Assembly: GCA_036272915.1 (NCBI GenBank)
Contig: DATAXV010000160.1
Location: forward strand, 1-64,000
Length of the DNA stretch: 64,000 nt
Origin: DATAXV01 sp036272915
Lineage (GTDB): Bacteria; Chloroflexota; Dormibacteria; Dormibacterales; Dormibacteraceae
Direction: 5' to 3'
Part shown: piece after piece, positions 1-7,686 of the stretch
Layout of the letters: each line of letters starts with the position of its first letter
Position numbering within the stretch: position 1 is the stretch's first letter
Position numbers and translations under genes: made by a program
Notes under the pieces: model-generated
What the model saw: only the letters and a program-made list of their open reading frames with translations
Told to the model about the DNA's origin: nothing
The model's database searches: none

Positions 1-484
1 ACCAGCCGATCTGGTTGGCGACGGTGCCCAGCCAGGCCCCCGGCGCGTGGATGAGAGCGACCGCCAGGTAGACGACGACGCCGCCGAGCACGACCGCAGC
101 CGACAGCGGGAAGGGGAGCCGAGAGCCGACCGCGTAGGCGGCGAGGGAGGGAGAGAACAGCGTCGGGCCGTAAGGATAGCCCAGCGCCAGGTAGGCGGCG
201 GTGGCGGCGACGACAATGGCCAGGACCCCGGCCGGCCAGGCCCGCCGAGCCGAGATCGCCAGCGGCCCGATGACGAGGAGGATCATGCCCACGCCGTCGA
301 GGTGGTTGGTCGCCGGCGGACCTCCGAACCGGCCCATCCAGTGCGAGGCGAGCAACGACAGCGCGGTGAGGCACAGCGCGGCCAGGCTGTCCACGAGCAG
401 CATTCGCCAGCCGGGGAAGGTCGGGAGCAGCGACTGCCAGCGGGCCCGGATCACAGCAACGACGTTAGCGGTATGACGCCGCAT
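1..484 (-). CDS. N-terminal part of a membrane protein, probably a sensor histidine kinase (runs off the left edge)
   Basis: The minus strand is open from the ATG at 484 to the window edge, giving 161 residues that begin MRRHTANVVAVI. The visible part is almost all membrane: hydrophobic segments near residues 29-47, 66-77, 84-100 and 125-142, separated by short basic loops such as SARRAWPAG. This arrangement, a four- to five-helix N-terminal block with a motif like GPLAISARRAWP, is typical of the sensing half of NarL-type two-component histidine kinases in actinobacteria. The kinase core would lie outside the window and cannot be checked. Being a membrane protein is well supported; the kinase assignment is inference from the N-terminal pattern. 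The 200 bases between this start and the divergent oligopeptidase gene hold both promoters and nothing else that I recognise. Confidence 0.55.
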   Translation of the reverse strand, partial: MRRHTANVVAVIRARWQSLLPTFPGWRMLLVDSLAALCLTALSLLASHWMGRFGGPPATNHLDGVGMILLVIGPLAISARRAWPAGVLAIVVAATAAYLALGYPYGPTLFSPSLAAYAVGSRLPFPLSAAVVLGGVVVYLAVALIHAPGAWLGTVANQIGW

Positions 485-688
485 CCGGCATCCTCAGATC
501 CGCGTATCACCGCTTACGCGCGGCGACGTACGAGGTGGGACCTGGACGGCTGAGACGGACGGTGAGCCCGCCTCAGCCAAGAGCCACGAAGAAATCGAAC
601 TGAGTGGGCGGCCCATGCCACCGGGGGCGGAATTCTAACAGCCTGGCCGGCCGCGGACGGGGCGGTGCGGCGTGGCACACTCCGAGGT

Positions 689-2767
689 GTGACCGAGCTT
701 CCGAATCCGCCCCGCGCCAAGCGCGTCGCCAGCGAGCGGACCCTGCACGGGGACACCGTCGTCGACGAGTACGCCTGGCTGAGGGACCGTGAGGACCCCG
801 ACACCCTCGCCTACCTGGAGGGTGAGAACGCGTACTGCGAGGCGGTGACGGCACACATGGCGCCGCTGCGGGCCTCGCTCTTCGACGAGATCAAGGCGCG
901 GGTGCAGGAGACGGACATGTCGGTGCCGGCCCGGCTCGGGGACTGGTGGTACTACACGCGCACCCTGGAGGGCAGCCAGTACGCCATCCAGTGCCGGCGG
1001 CCGGACCGGCGGGGGGAGTACGACGAGGGAGCACCCGAGATCGTGCTCCTCGACGAGAACGTGCTCGCCGCCGGCGCCGCCTACTTCAACCTTGGCGCCT
1101 ACGCCGTGTCACCGGACGGCACCCTCCTCGCCTACTCGGTCGACACCTCCGGCGACGAGGCCTACACCATGCGCTTCCGTGATCTGGAGCGTGGTCAGGA
1201 CCTTCCCGACGAGATCCCCAACACCTCCTACGGCGCCGCCTGGTCGGCCGACGGGCGCTTCCTCTTCTACGTCACCCTCGACGAGGCCAAGCGGCCGTAC
1301 CGGCTCTGGCGCCACCGGCTGGGGACGGCGAGCACCGACGACCGGCTGATCCGTGAGGAGCCCGACGAGCGCTTCTTCCTCGGCATCCACACCAGCCGCA
1401 GCCGGCGCTACCTTTTCCTCTCGCTGCACAGCATGGTCACCAGCGAGATCTGGATGCTCCCGGCCGACGCCCCCGAGGCCGACTTCCGGGTCATCGAGCC
1501 CCGGCGCCAGGGGATCGAGTACGACGCCACCGACCAGGGCGACCGGCTGCTCATCGTGAGCAACGACGGCCACGAGGACTTCGCCCTCTTCTCGGCGCCG
1601 GCCGGCGCTCCGGAGCGCGCGAACTGGGAGCCGCTCTGGGCGCCCGGCCCGGGGACCCGGGTCCTCGGCGTCGACGCCTTCGCCGGCCACTACGTCATCT
1701 CCTATCGAGCGCGAGCGCTGACCGGGCTGCGGGTGGTGCGGACGGCCGACGGCGAGGCCCACGACATCGCCTTCCCCGAGCCCGTCTACAGCGTCGGGCC
1801 GGGCACCAACCTCGGCTACGACACCACCATGTACCGGCTCGGCTACACGTCCATGACCGTGCCCAGCACCGTCTACGACTACGGGCTCGACGACCGGCGG
1901 CTGACGCTGCGCAAGCGCCAGCCGGTGCTGGGCGGGTTCGACCCCGAGCGCTACGAGTCGGCGAGGGAATGGGCGACGGCGCCGGACGGCACCCGCGTTC
2001 CGATCTCGCTGGTCTGGCGGCGCGGGGTCGCGCGGGACGGCGGCGCCCCCTGCCTGCTCTACGGCTATGGAAGCTACGAGGCGAGCATGGATCCCGGCTT
2101 CTCCAGCTCGCGCCTCTCCCTCCTCGACCGCGGCTTCGTCTACGCCATCGCCCACGTCCGCGGCGGCGGGGAGCTGGGCCGGCGCTGGTACGAGGACGGC
2201 AAGCTGCTGCACAAGCGCAACACCTTCACCGACTTCATCGCCTGCGCCGACCATCTGATCGAGGCCGGCTGGACCTCGGCCCGCGGCCTGGTCGCCAGGG
2301 GGGGCTCGGCCGGCGGGCTGCTCATGGGCGCGGTCGCCAACCTGGGCCCCGACCGCTTCCGCGCGATCGTCGCCGAGCAGCCCTTCGTCGACGCTCTGAA
2401 CACGATCATCGACCCCTCCCTGCCCCTGACCGTCATCGAGTGGGAGGAATGGGGCAACCCGATCGAGAGCGGGGACGTGTACCGGTACATGAAGGGGTAC
2501 TCGCCCTACGAGAACGTCACCGACCAGGAGTACCCTGCGCTGCTCGTCACCACCGGCCTCAACGACCCCAGGGTCGGATACCACGAGCCCGCCAAGTGGG
2601 TGGCGCGCCTGCGGGAGGAGGGCTCCCTGCGGCGGCCGCTGGTGCTGAAGACGGAGATGGGCTCCGGGCACTTCGGCCCGTCGGGCCGCTACGAGGGATG
2701 GCGCCAGGAGGCCTTCGTCCTGGCCTTCGTCATCGACGCCGCCGGCGCTCGGACCGCCCCGGACTGA
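689..2767 (+). CDS. ptrB: oligopeptidase B, S9A prolyl oligopeptidase family
   Basis: A 692-residue serine peptidase. The N-terminal two thirds has the seven-bladed propeller pattern of the family, beginning with the typical opening NPPRAKRVASERTLHGD and continuing through YAWLRDREDPDTLAYLEGEN. The C-terminal alpha/beta hydrolase domain carries the nucleophile in GGSAGGLLMG (Ser near residue 540), the Asp in TGLNDPRVGYHEPAKW and the His in GSGHFGPSGRYEGW. Family members cut short peptides after basic residues in the cytoplasm. Length matches the family. The GTG at 689 is chosen because homologues start just before the NPP stretch; an upstream in-frame GTG at 665 would add eight residues. There is no strong ribosome site at either. 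It ends three bases before the convergent LuxR-type gene. Confidence 0.9.
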   Translation: MTELPNPPRAKRVASERTLHGDTVVDEYAWLRDREDPDTLAYLEGENAYCEAVTAHMAPLRASLFDEIKARVQETDMSVPARLGDWWYYTRTLEGSQYAIQCRRPDRRGEYDEGAPEIVLLDENVLAAGAAYFNLGAYAVSPDGTLLAYSVDTSGDEAYTMRFRDLERGQDLPDEIPNTSYGAAWSADGRFLFYVTLDEAKRPYRLWRHRLGTASTDDRLIREEPDERFFLGIHTSRSRRYLFLSLHSMVTSEIWMLPADAPEADFRVIEPRRQGIEYDATDQGDRLLIVSNDGHEDFALFSAPAGAPERANWEPLWAPGPGTRVLGVDAFAGHYVISYRARALTGLRVVRTADGEAHDIAFPEPVYSVGPGTNLGYDTTMYRLGYTSMTVPSTVYDYGLDDRRLTLRKRQPVLGGFDPERYESAREWATAPDGTRVPISLVWRRGVARDGGAPCLLYGYGSYEASMDPGFSSSRLSLLDRGFVYAIAHVRGGGELGRRWYEDGKLLHKRNTFTDFIACADHLIEAGWTSARGLVARGGSAGGLLMGAVANLGPDRFRAIVAEQPFVDALNTIIDPSLPLTVIEWEEWGNPIESGDVYRYMKGYSPYENVTDQEYPALLVTTGLNDPRVGYHEPAKWVARLREEGSLRRPLVLKTEMGSGHFGPSGRYEGWRQEAFVLAFVIDAAGARTAPD

Positions 2768-2770
2768 GCC

Positions 2771-3226
2771 TCAGACCGCCTCCGCCATCTCGTCGCCGCC
2801 ACCCTCGGCCTGATGGATGAGGGCGGTGAGCACCGCCGCGCCCTCGGCGTGCGTCTTGACCTTCCACTTGACCCGGATCCGGGCCCAGTACTCCCGGGCG
2901 CTGTTGATGGTGATGCCCATCCGGTAGGCGGCCTCCTTCAGCTGCCGGCCGTGGGCGAGGTGGTCGATCAGCTCCCGCTCCCGGCGGGACAGCCGGCCGA
3001 GCAGCTCGCTGGCGTCCTGCCCCACCTCCTCGACGTTGTTGGGCAGGCCCAGGCCGGCGAGGTGCTTGGCCAGCGTCTCCGCGGCCCGGCGCTCCGAGAC
3101 CCAGACGGTGAGGCGGCGGTGGCGCAGGTCGATCCGCCGCGGCTCGATGCCGAACTGCTGGCAGAGCGAGAGCACCGGGAAGAGCACGCTCCACTCCGTC
3201 GGCGCGTCGAAACGTAGTGCCCACAT
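2771..3226 (-). CDS. LuxR-family helix-turn-helix transcription regulator without a receiver domain
   Basis: 151 residues starting MWALRFDAP. A good ribosome site (GGAGG at 3236-3240, nine bases before ATG) decides the start over longer reading-frame extensions. The N-terminal 75 residues form a small alpha/beta region rich in Arg (RRIDLRHRRLTVWVSERR) that I do not recognise. The C-terminal part is a LuxR/GerE-type DNA-binding domain: LSRRERELIDHLAHGRQ followed by LKEAAYRMGITINSAREYWARI, the recognition-helix segment. There is no phosphorylatable receiver, so it is probably controlled by its own N-terminal domain or by level. It is convergent with oligopeptidase B and divergent from the sulfite reductase operon; the shared upstream region contains GGGACA/TGTCCC repeats, which makes this protein a candidate reader of that motif (inference). 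Confidence 0.75.
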   Translation of the reverse strand: MWALRFDAPTEWSVLFPVLSLCQQFGIEPRRIDLRHRRLTVWVSERRAAETLAKHLAGLGLPNNVEEVGQDASELLGRLSRRERELIDHLAHGRQLKEAAYRMGITINSAREYWARIRVKWKVKTHAEGAAVLTALIHQAEGGGDEMAEAV

Positions 3227-3623
3227 GGCCGCGGTCCTCCCTGGCGCAGCGCCTGCGCCGCCCGGGGCAGGAGCCAACATGATCACTTCAACACCGCTCC
3301 GTGATCCCTCATTCCATTGTCGTCGAAAGAGGGGACATCCGTACTACCAGCGGAGCCGTCTGAGGCCCCACTGTCCCACATCTAGAGGACATCGTGTCCC
3401 GGACCGGGTTGCCGGTCCGAAGCCCGCCCGAGGTCTCTACGTAGACTCGTCCAGAGCATGCGTGTGCTCGCTCACCGGTGGCGCCCGCGACACCACGAGT
3501 GTCGCTGATCGAGCCCCACCCGTCCGTTCCGGTCGAGCCGTCTCGCAGCCGGACCGGGAGCCGTCCCCCAAACCGCCATGCCCGACGAGTGTTTTCCATG
3601 AAGAGCCCCGAGGTAAGCAGCAG
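3227..3623. promoter_or_regulatory. divergent intergenic region with GGGACA/TGTCCC motifs upstream of cysI
   Basis: 397 bases without a convincing gene. It holds GGGACA at 3332-3337, TGTCCC at 3372-3377, and an inverted pair GGACA-TCG-TGTCC at 3387-3399. A separate 10-base palindrome TCTACGTAGA lies at 3436-3445. The ribosome site GAGG (3610-3613) precedes the cysI ATG. The GGGACA motif recurs upstream of other operons in the window. Which motif controls which of the two divergent genes cannot be told from sequence alone. Confidence 0.45.
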
Positions 3624-5342
3624 ATGAGTGATCCCGATCTCCGGCCGCGCCTGGAGGAGCAGTCCAAGATCGAGTCCTACAAGGCTGCCAGCGAGCATCT
3701 CCGCGGCCCCATCGTCGAGGAGCTGGAGAGCTCAGAGCCGGCGTTCACCGACAACGCGATCCAGGTTCTCAAGTTCCACGGCGTCTACCAGCAGGACGAC
3801 CGCGACCTGCGCAAGCAGGCGAGGGCCAGGGGGCTGGCCAAGCACTGGCAGATGATGATGCGGACCCGCATCCCCGGCGGCAAGGTCTCGCCCGAGGGCT
3901 ACCTCGCCCACGACGAGATCGCCGAGCGCTGGGGCAACGCCACGCTCCGGATCACCACCCGGCAGGACTTCCAGCTCCACGGCATCCTCAAGGACAACCT
4001 CCGGAACTCGATCCGCGCCATCAACCAGGCGATGATGACGACGCTCGGCGGCTGCGGCGACCAGGTGCGAAACGTCATGTGCTGCCCGGCCCCGGTCGGC
4101 GACCGGCTCCGCGACGAGATCCAGGAGGCGCTCTGGAACATCGTCGGCACCGTCACCCCCCGCACCAACGCCTACCACGAGATCTGGGTCGACGGGGAGC
4201 GGGTCACCGACGCGCCGCCCGGCGAGGAGGAGGACCTCTACGGGGACCAGTACCTGCCCCGCAAGTTCAAGATCGCGGTCGCGCCCGAGGGCGACAACTG
4301 CATCGACATCTACAGCAACGACCTCGGCCTGGTGGCGATGCGGGACGACGACGGCGGACTGGCCGGCTTCAACCTCCTCGTCGGGGGCGGGCTGGGCCGG
4401 ACCCACCACAAGCCCAACACCTACCCGGCCGTGGGCCGCCTGCTCGGCTTCGTTCCCGCCGACCGGGTCGAGGAGGTCACGCGGGCGGTGATCACCGTCC
4501 AGCGCGACAACGGCGACCGCGCCAACCGCCGCCACGCCCGCCTCAAGTACCTGCTCGCCGACCGCGGCCTGGACTGGTTCCGTGAGCAGGTCCAGGAGCG
4601 GCTCTCGTTCCCGCTGGAGGAGGGCAGGCCGCTGCACTGGCACGGCGTCGACGACCACCTCGGCTGGCACCGCCAGCAGGACGGCCGCTGGTTCTACGGT
4701 CTCTTCGTGGAGAACGGCCGGATCAAGGACGAGGGAGAGTACCGTCTCCGCAGCGCCATGCGCCAGATCGTCACCGAGCTGCGGCCGACGCTGTGGCTCA
4801 CCGCCCAGCAGAACGTTCTCTTCGCCGACCTCGAGGAGTCCGCCAAGCCCAGGCTGCGCCGGATTCTCGCCCTGCACGGGGTGCCGCTGACCAGCTCCAT
4901 CCCACTGGCCGTGCGCAACTCCATGGCCTGCCCGGCGATCCCGACCTGCGGGCTGGCCGTGGCCGAGTCGGAGCGCGTCCTGCCCCAGGTGATCCGGGAG
5001 CTGGCCGCCGTGCAGGAGGAGCTGGGTCTGGCCCGCGAGCGTATCAGCGTCCGGATGACGGGCTGCCCCAACGGCTGCGCCCGCCCCTACCTCGGCGACA
5101 TCGGCTTCGTCGGCACCACGCTCGGCAAGTACGACGTCTACCTGGGCGGGGACTTCGAGGGCACGCGGCTCAACATCCCCTACTCCCACAACGTCGGCCA
5201 GGAGGAGCTGGTGCCGCTGCTCCGGCCCCTGCTCGAGGCCTTCGTCAAGGAGCGCAACCGCAAGGAGGGCTTCGGCGACTGGTGCCACAGGCTCGGCGTC
5301 GCCTACCTGCAGCACCGCTTCCAGGTCCTGGCCACGGCATGA
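3624..5342 (+). CDS. cysI: assimilatory sulfite reductase hemoprotein (siroheme, 4Fe-4S), CysI type
   Basis: 572 residues, the usual length for the family. The ATG at 3624 is chosen because it has a ribosome site (GAGG at 3610-3613) and begins the conserved N-terminal part; the reading frame stays open far upstream. Two ferredoxin-like and two siroheme-binding repeats are visible. The cluster cysteines are Cys436 and Cys442 in SMACPAIPTCGLAVAESE, and Cys481 and Cys485 in MTGCPNGCARPYLGDIGF. The protein reduces sulfite to sulfide in the cytoplasm for cysteine synthesis. Family relatives include ferredoxin-dependent nitrite reductases, but the SMAC, TCGLA and TGCPNGCARP signature and the C-terminal GFGDW match CysI-type enzymes best. 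No flavoprotein partner is seen here, so the electron donor is probably ferredoxin (inference). It overlaps the siroheme gene by four bases. Confidence 0.85.
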   Translation: MSDPDLRPRLEEQSKIESYKAASEHLRGPIVEELESSEPAFTDNAIQVLKFHGVYQQDDRDLRKQARARGLAKHWQMMMRTRIPGGKVSPEGYLAHDEIAERWGNATLRITTRQDFQLHGILKDNLRNSIRAINQAMMTTLGGCGDQVRNVMCCPAPVGDRLRDEIQEALWNIVGTVTPRTNAYHEIWVDGERVTDAPPGEEEDLYGDQYLPRKFKIAVAPEGDNCIDIYSNDLGLVAMRDDDGGLAGFNLLVGGGLGRTHHKPNTYPAVGRLLGFVPADRVEEVTRAVITVQRDNGDRANRRHARLKYLLADRGLDWFREQVQERLSFPLEEGRPLHWHGVDDHLGWHRQQDGRWFYGLFVENGRIKDEGEYRLRSAMRQIVTELRPTLWLTAQQNVLFADLEESAKPRLRRILALHGVPLTSSIPLAVRNSMACPAIPTCGLAVAESERVLPQVIRELAAVQEELGLARERISVRMTGCPNGCARPYLGDIGFVGTTLGKYDVYLGGDFEGTRLNIPYSHNVGQEELVPLLRPLLEAFVKERNRKEGFGDWCHRLGVAYLQHRFQVLATA

Positions 5343-6322
5343 CCGGCGGGGCGGCCGGGGACGGGTCCAGGCCCGCCTACTACCCGGTCTATCTCGATCT
5401 GTCCGGCCGTCCGGTCGCGATCATCGGCGGGGGCGCCGTCGCCGCCGCCAAGGTCGGAGCGCTCCTCGAGGCTGGGGCGGACCTCACCGTGATCGCGCCC
5501 GGTGTCGAGGACTCGATCCGGGAGCGCGCGGATGAGGGGCGGCTGCGCTGGAGCGCCCGAGATCTCCGGCGGGGCGACCTCCACGGGGTCCGGCTGGCCA
5601 TCGACGCCACCGAGAACGGCGACGGCAACCGGCTGGTGCGCGACGAGGCGGACCGCGAGGGATGCCTTCTGAACAGCGTCGACCGCACCGCGCTGTGCGA
5701 CTGGATCGCGCCGGCGGTGGTCGATCGGGGAGCGCTCAAGGTGGCCATATCCACCGCTGGCGAGAGCCCCTTCCTGGCCGGCGCGATCCGGCGGCGGCTG
5801 GAGGTCGTGCTCGGCGAGGAATGGGGGCCGTTCGTCCGCCTGATCGGAGCCCTGCGCCGTCGCCTGCGCGCCGACGGCGTCGGTCCGCGCGAGCAGGAGG
5901 CCATCTATCGCCGGGCACTGCGCTCGGATGCGCGGACGCTGCTGCGCAAGGGCCATGAGGGCGATGCGCGAAGCCTCCTCGACCGGCTGCCCGGCGAGCC
6001 GAGGACGGGCGGGATCACCGTGGTCGGAGCCGGACCGGGACTGCGAGAGCACCTGACGCTGGCTGCGGTGGAGGTCCTGCAGAACGCCGACGTGGTCTTC
6101 GGCGACCCCGCCGTTCCGCGAGACCTCCTGTCCGTCGTGGGCCCCAGGACCCGCCTGGAGGAGGCCGGGGCGGACGTCGTCGACCGTCTGCTATCGGGGG
6201 CGGCCGAGGGAGTCGAGGCGGTCTGGCTGCGGCTCGGTGAGGGGTGCGTGGACGGCTTCGACGACCTCCGCCACACCGGCGTCCGGATCTCGCTGGTGCC
6301 GGGCGTCGACCTCAAGGGCTGA
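5339..6322 (+). CDS. cysG: siroheme biosynthesis protein: precorrin-2 dehydrogenase with a truncated methyltransferase-like tail
   Basis: 327 residues, translationally coupled to cysI (ATGA overlap). Residues 1-205 are a precorrin-2 dehydrogenase/sirohydrochlorin ferrochelatase domain: the NAD-binding IIGGGAVAAAKVGALLEAGA, then NSVDRTALCDWIAPAVVDRG and ISTAGESPFLAGAIRRRLE, all typical of CysG-B/Met8p. From about residue 218 begins GGITVVGAGPGLREHLTLAA, the start of a SAM-dependent uroporphyrinogen-III methyltransferase (CysG-A) domain, but only about 110 residues follow instead of about 250, and the later SAM-binding and catalytic segments are absent. The dehydrogenase half should make siroheme for the upstream reductase. 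The tail is probably inactive, so a separate SUMT gene elsewhere would be required (inference). Confidence 0.85.
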   Translation: MTGGAAGDGSRPAYYPVYLDLSGRPVAIIGGGAVAAAKVGALLEAGADLTVIAPGVEDSIRERADEGRLRWSARDLRRGDLHGVRLAIDATENGDGNRLVRDEADREGCLLNSVDRTALCDWIAPAVVDRGALKVAISTAGESPFLAGAIRRRLEVVLGEEWGPFVRLIGALRRRLRADGVGPREQEAIYRRALRSDARTLLRKGHEGDARSLLDRLPGEPRTGGITVVGAGPGLREHLTLAAVEVLQNADVVFGDPAVPRDLLSVVGPRTRLEEAGADVVDRLLSGAAEGVEAVWLRLGEGCVDGFDDLRHTGVRISLVPGVDLKG

Positions 6323-6443
6323 CCAAACCGTGCGCTCCTGGTCCGTCGATCGACCGTAGGGTCGAGGCCATGGGGATCAGAGACGCGGGAGAAGAGTCAG
6401 GGGCACGGCCGACCAGGTCGCCTCTGAGATTCAGTTGAGCAGG

Positions 6444-6576
6444 ATGCCCACCGAGGACGATCCGATCTACCGGATCAACCGACCCGAAGCGTACGGAGCC
6501 GCTCACGAGAGCGGAGCAGCAGCTCCTGGACGAACGGATGAGGGCGGCGAAAGAGGGGCGGGAGCTGGGCGACTGA
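6444..6576 (+). pseudogene. possible small charged protein interrupted by a frameshift
   Basis: An ATG at 6444 follows a GAGCAGG ribosome-like site and reads MPTEDDPIYRIN. One base further on, the neighbouring frame continues as DPKRTEPLTRAEQQLLDERM and ends RAAKEGRELGD at the stop 6574-6576. Joined, the two frames would make a charged, helical protein of about 44 residues. The total length leaves one extra base, as expected for a single-base insertion around 6475-6490. A TAGGGT box upstream of the short ORF at 6371 could be a -10. The rest of 6323-6604 shows no gene. This is a weak call from composition and frame continuity alone; I do not recognise the peptide. Confidence 0.25.
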
Positions 6577-6604
6577 GGGGCTCCACACCTGGATCGCGCC
6601 GCCG

Positions 6605-6808
6605 TCAGTCGAGACCGCGGCTCCGTAGGGCGGCGAGGAACTCCGCCCACTCGGTCGCGCCGTAGACAAGGACGCCGCCGTCGCGATCCTTCGAGTCGCG
6701 GACGGCGCGCGCACCACCCGGCAGCTTGGCCACCTCGACGCAGTTCTGTGCGTTGGCGCCGTGAAAGCTCGACCTCACGAACCGCGCGCTGGATAGATCT
6801 CTGATCAT
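6605..6808 (-). CDS. DUF397 domain protein (first copy)
   Basis: 67 residues from the ATG at 6808, with a strong ribosome site GGAGG (6816-6820) seven bases upstream. It has the whole DUF397 pattern: FVRSSFHGANAQNCVEVAKL, then GGARAVRDSKDRDGGVLVYG and TEWAEFLAALRSRGLD. DUF397 proteins are small partners of XRE/DUF5753 regulators and are thought to act like antitoxin or bald-type signalling partners; their molecular role is not settled. Here the upstream XRE partner is reduced to a fragment (6832-7002), so this gene is an orphan of a decayed pair. It is closely similar to the second copy at 8774-8977. Confidence 0.85.
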   Translation of the reverse strand: MIRDLSSARFVRSSFHGANAQNCVEVAKLPGGARAVRDSKDRDGGVLVYGATEWAEFLAALRSRGLD

Positions 6809-6831
6809 CGCCTCACCTCCTGCAGAACGCG

Positions 6832-7002
6832 TTACCGGTCCAGCGGCTCCTGAGGGATCAGCGCTCGCCGCAGGATCGATTCGAAGGACACGTTGAAGAG
6901 AGCCAGAATACGCTCTCCACGACCCCGCAGGCCGGCCACGGTCATGCCATTGCGAAGGCTCGAAACGGCGATTTCTCCCGGCCCCAGATGCCCTCCGGCC
7001 AT
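6832..7002 (-). pseudogene. C-terminal remnant of an XRE/DUF5753 regulator
   Basis: The 56-residue open frame ends in ERILALFNVSFESILRRAL before a stop at 6832. This matches the end of the intact regulator at 8974-9804, which reads NMVAMFNHAFESILERSLSPEES. The helix-turn-helix and most of DUF5753 are missing, and the fragment abuts the 3' end of the TetR gene at 7029, which suggests that a rearrangement removed its 5' part. The ATG at 7002 has no ribosome site. The position directly upstream of a DUF397 gene is exactly where the XRE partner should be. Confidence 0.6.
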
Positions 7003-7028
7003 CGCCCGCTGGCGTCCCGATCGAGGAG

Positions 7029-7601
7029 TCAGCCGAGCGCTGTGGCCGCCGTGCGCAGCTCGGCGAGTGCCTGGCGTGCGAGTTCGGTGTAGGTCTGTTC
7101 GTTGGCCGGTTCGCTCCAGCGGGCGAAGGCGCTGTGGAAGGCAAGGGCTCCAAGCTCGCCGGCGAGGGTCGCCGTCGGGTCCGGCACGCCGCGCCCGTGC
7201 AGCCCCTCCGTCATGACCACGGCGAGACCGGCGCGCTTGAACGCGCTGCGCTCCCGCAGCTCGGGATTGGCGGCGATGACCGCCTGGAGTCGCGGGCCGA
7301 GAGCGCGCTGCTCGGGGGAGAACGAGGCGGTGAGGGCGTCGAGGCCTGCCGCGACCGCCTCGAGCGGGGTGGCCGAATCGGCCGCCGCGGCGATCCCCTC
7401 CGCGAGAAGCCGGCCGTGCATGACCTGGCCGGCGAACAGCACCTCCCGCTTGTCCGGAAAGTGTCGGAAGAAGGTTGTCTTGGTCAGTCCGGCGCGCTCG
7501 GCGATCTGGGCGACGCTGGTCGCGTCATAGCCCTGCTCGCTGAACAGGTCGAGCGCGGCGCGCACGAGCCGCCCTCGTGCGTTCGGTTCCCATCGACCCA
7601 T
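7029..7601 (-). CDS. TetR family transcriptional repressor
   Basis: 190 residues starting MGRWEPNARGRLVRAALDLF. The N-terminal DNA-binding domain is clear: FSEQGYDATSVAQIAERAGL followed by TKTTFFRHFPDKREVLFAGQ, with the helix-turn-helix between residues 30 and 52. The remaining 130 residues are the variable ligand-binding domain. The frame is open upstream, but the MGRW start places the domain as in other family members. It is divergent from an NAD(P)-binding reductase gene, and the 85 bases between them contain a near-perfect inverted repeat (7615-7669). It should therefore repress both itself and the reductase, with release by an unknown small molecule (inference from the usual arrangement). 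Confidence 0.9.
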   Translation of the reverse strand: MGRWEPNARGRLVRAALDLFSEQGYDATSVAQIAERAGLTKTTFFRHFPDKREVLFAGQVMHGRLLAEGIAAAADSATPLEAVAAGLDALTASFSPEQRALGPRLQAVIAANPELRERSAFKRAGLAVVMTEGLHGRGVPDPTATLAGELGALAFHSAFARWSEPANEQTYTELARQALAELRTAATALG

Positions 7602-7614
7602 GCTGAAAGAGTAA

Positions 7615-7669
7615 GTGATGTGACTCGGTACCATCGCTCTGCTACAGTGAAGGTACCAAGTCACATCAC
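7615..7669. promoter_or_regulatory. TetR operator: inverted repeat with 18-base arms, and overlapping promoter
   Basis: The left arm GTGATGTGACTCGGTACC (7615-7632) and right arm GGTACCAAGTCACATCAC (7652-7669) are reverse complements with a single mismatch, separated by 19 bases. A TACAGT box at 7643-7648 with TGTGAC at 7619-7624 (18-base spacing) would serve as the promoter of the reductase gene and lies inside the repeat, so bound repressor would block it. The ribosome site GAGGAG follows at 7673-7678. Confidence 0.75.
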
Positions 7670-7686
7670 CGCGAGGAGCAGTACTC

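Noticed and set aside
1109..2671. A 520-codon open frame on the minus strand opposite oligopeptidase B
   Set aside because: It is a mirror of a GC-rich gene: no family motifs, low-complexity Val/Gly/Arg composition, no ribosome site.
3732..5315. A 527-codon open frame opposite cysI
   Set aside because: Same reason: antisense shadow of a strongly conserved gene.
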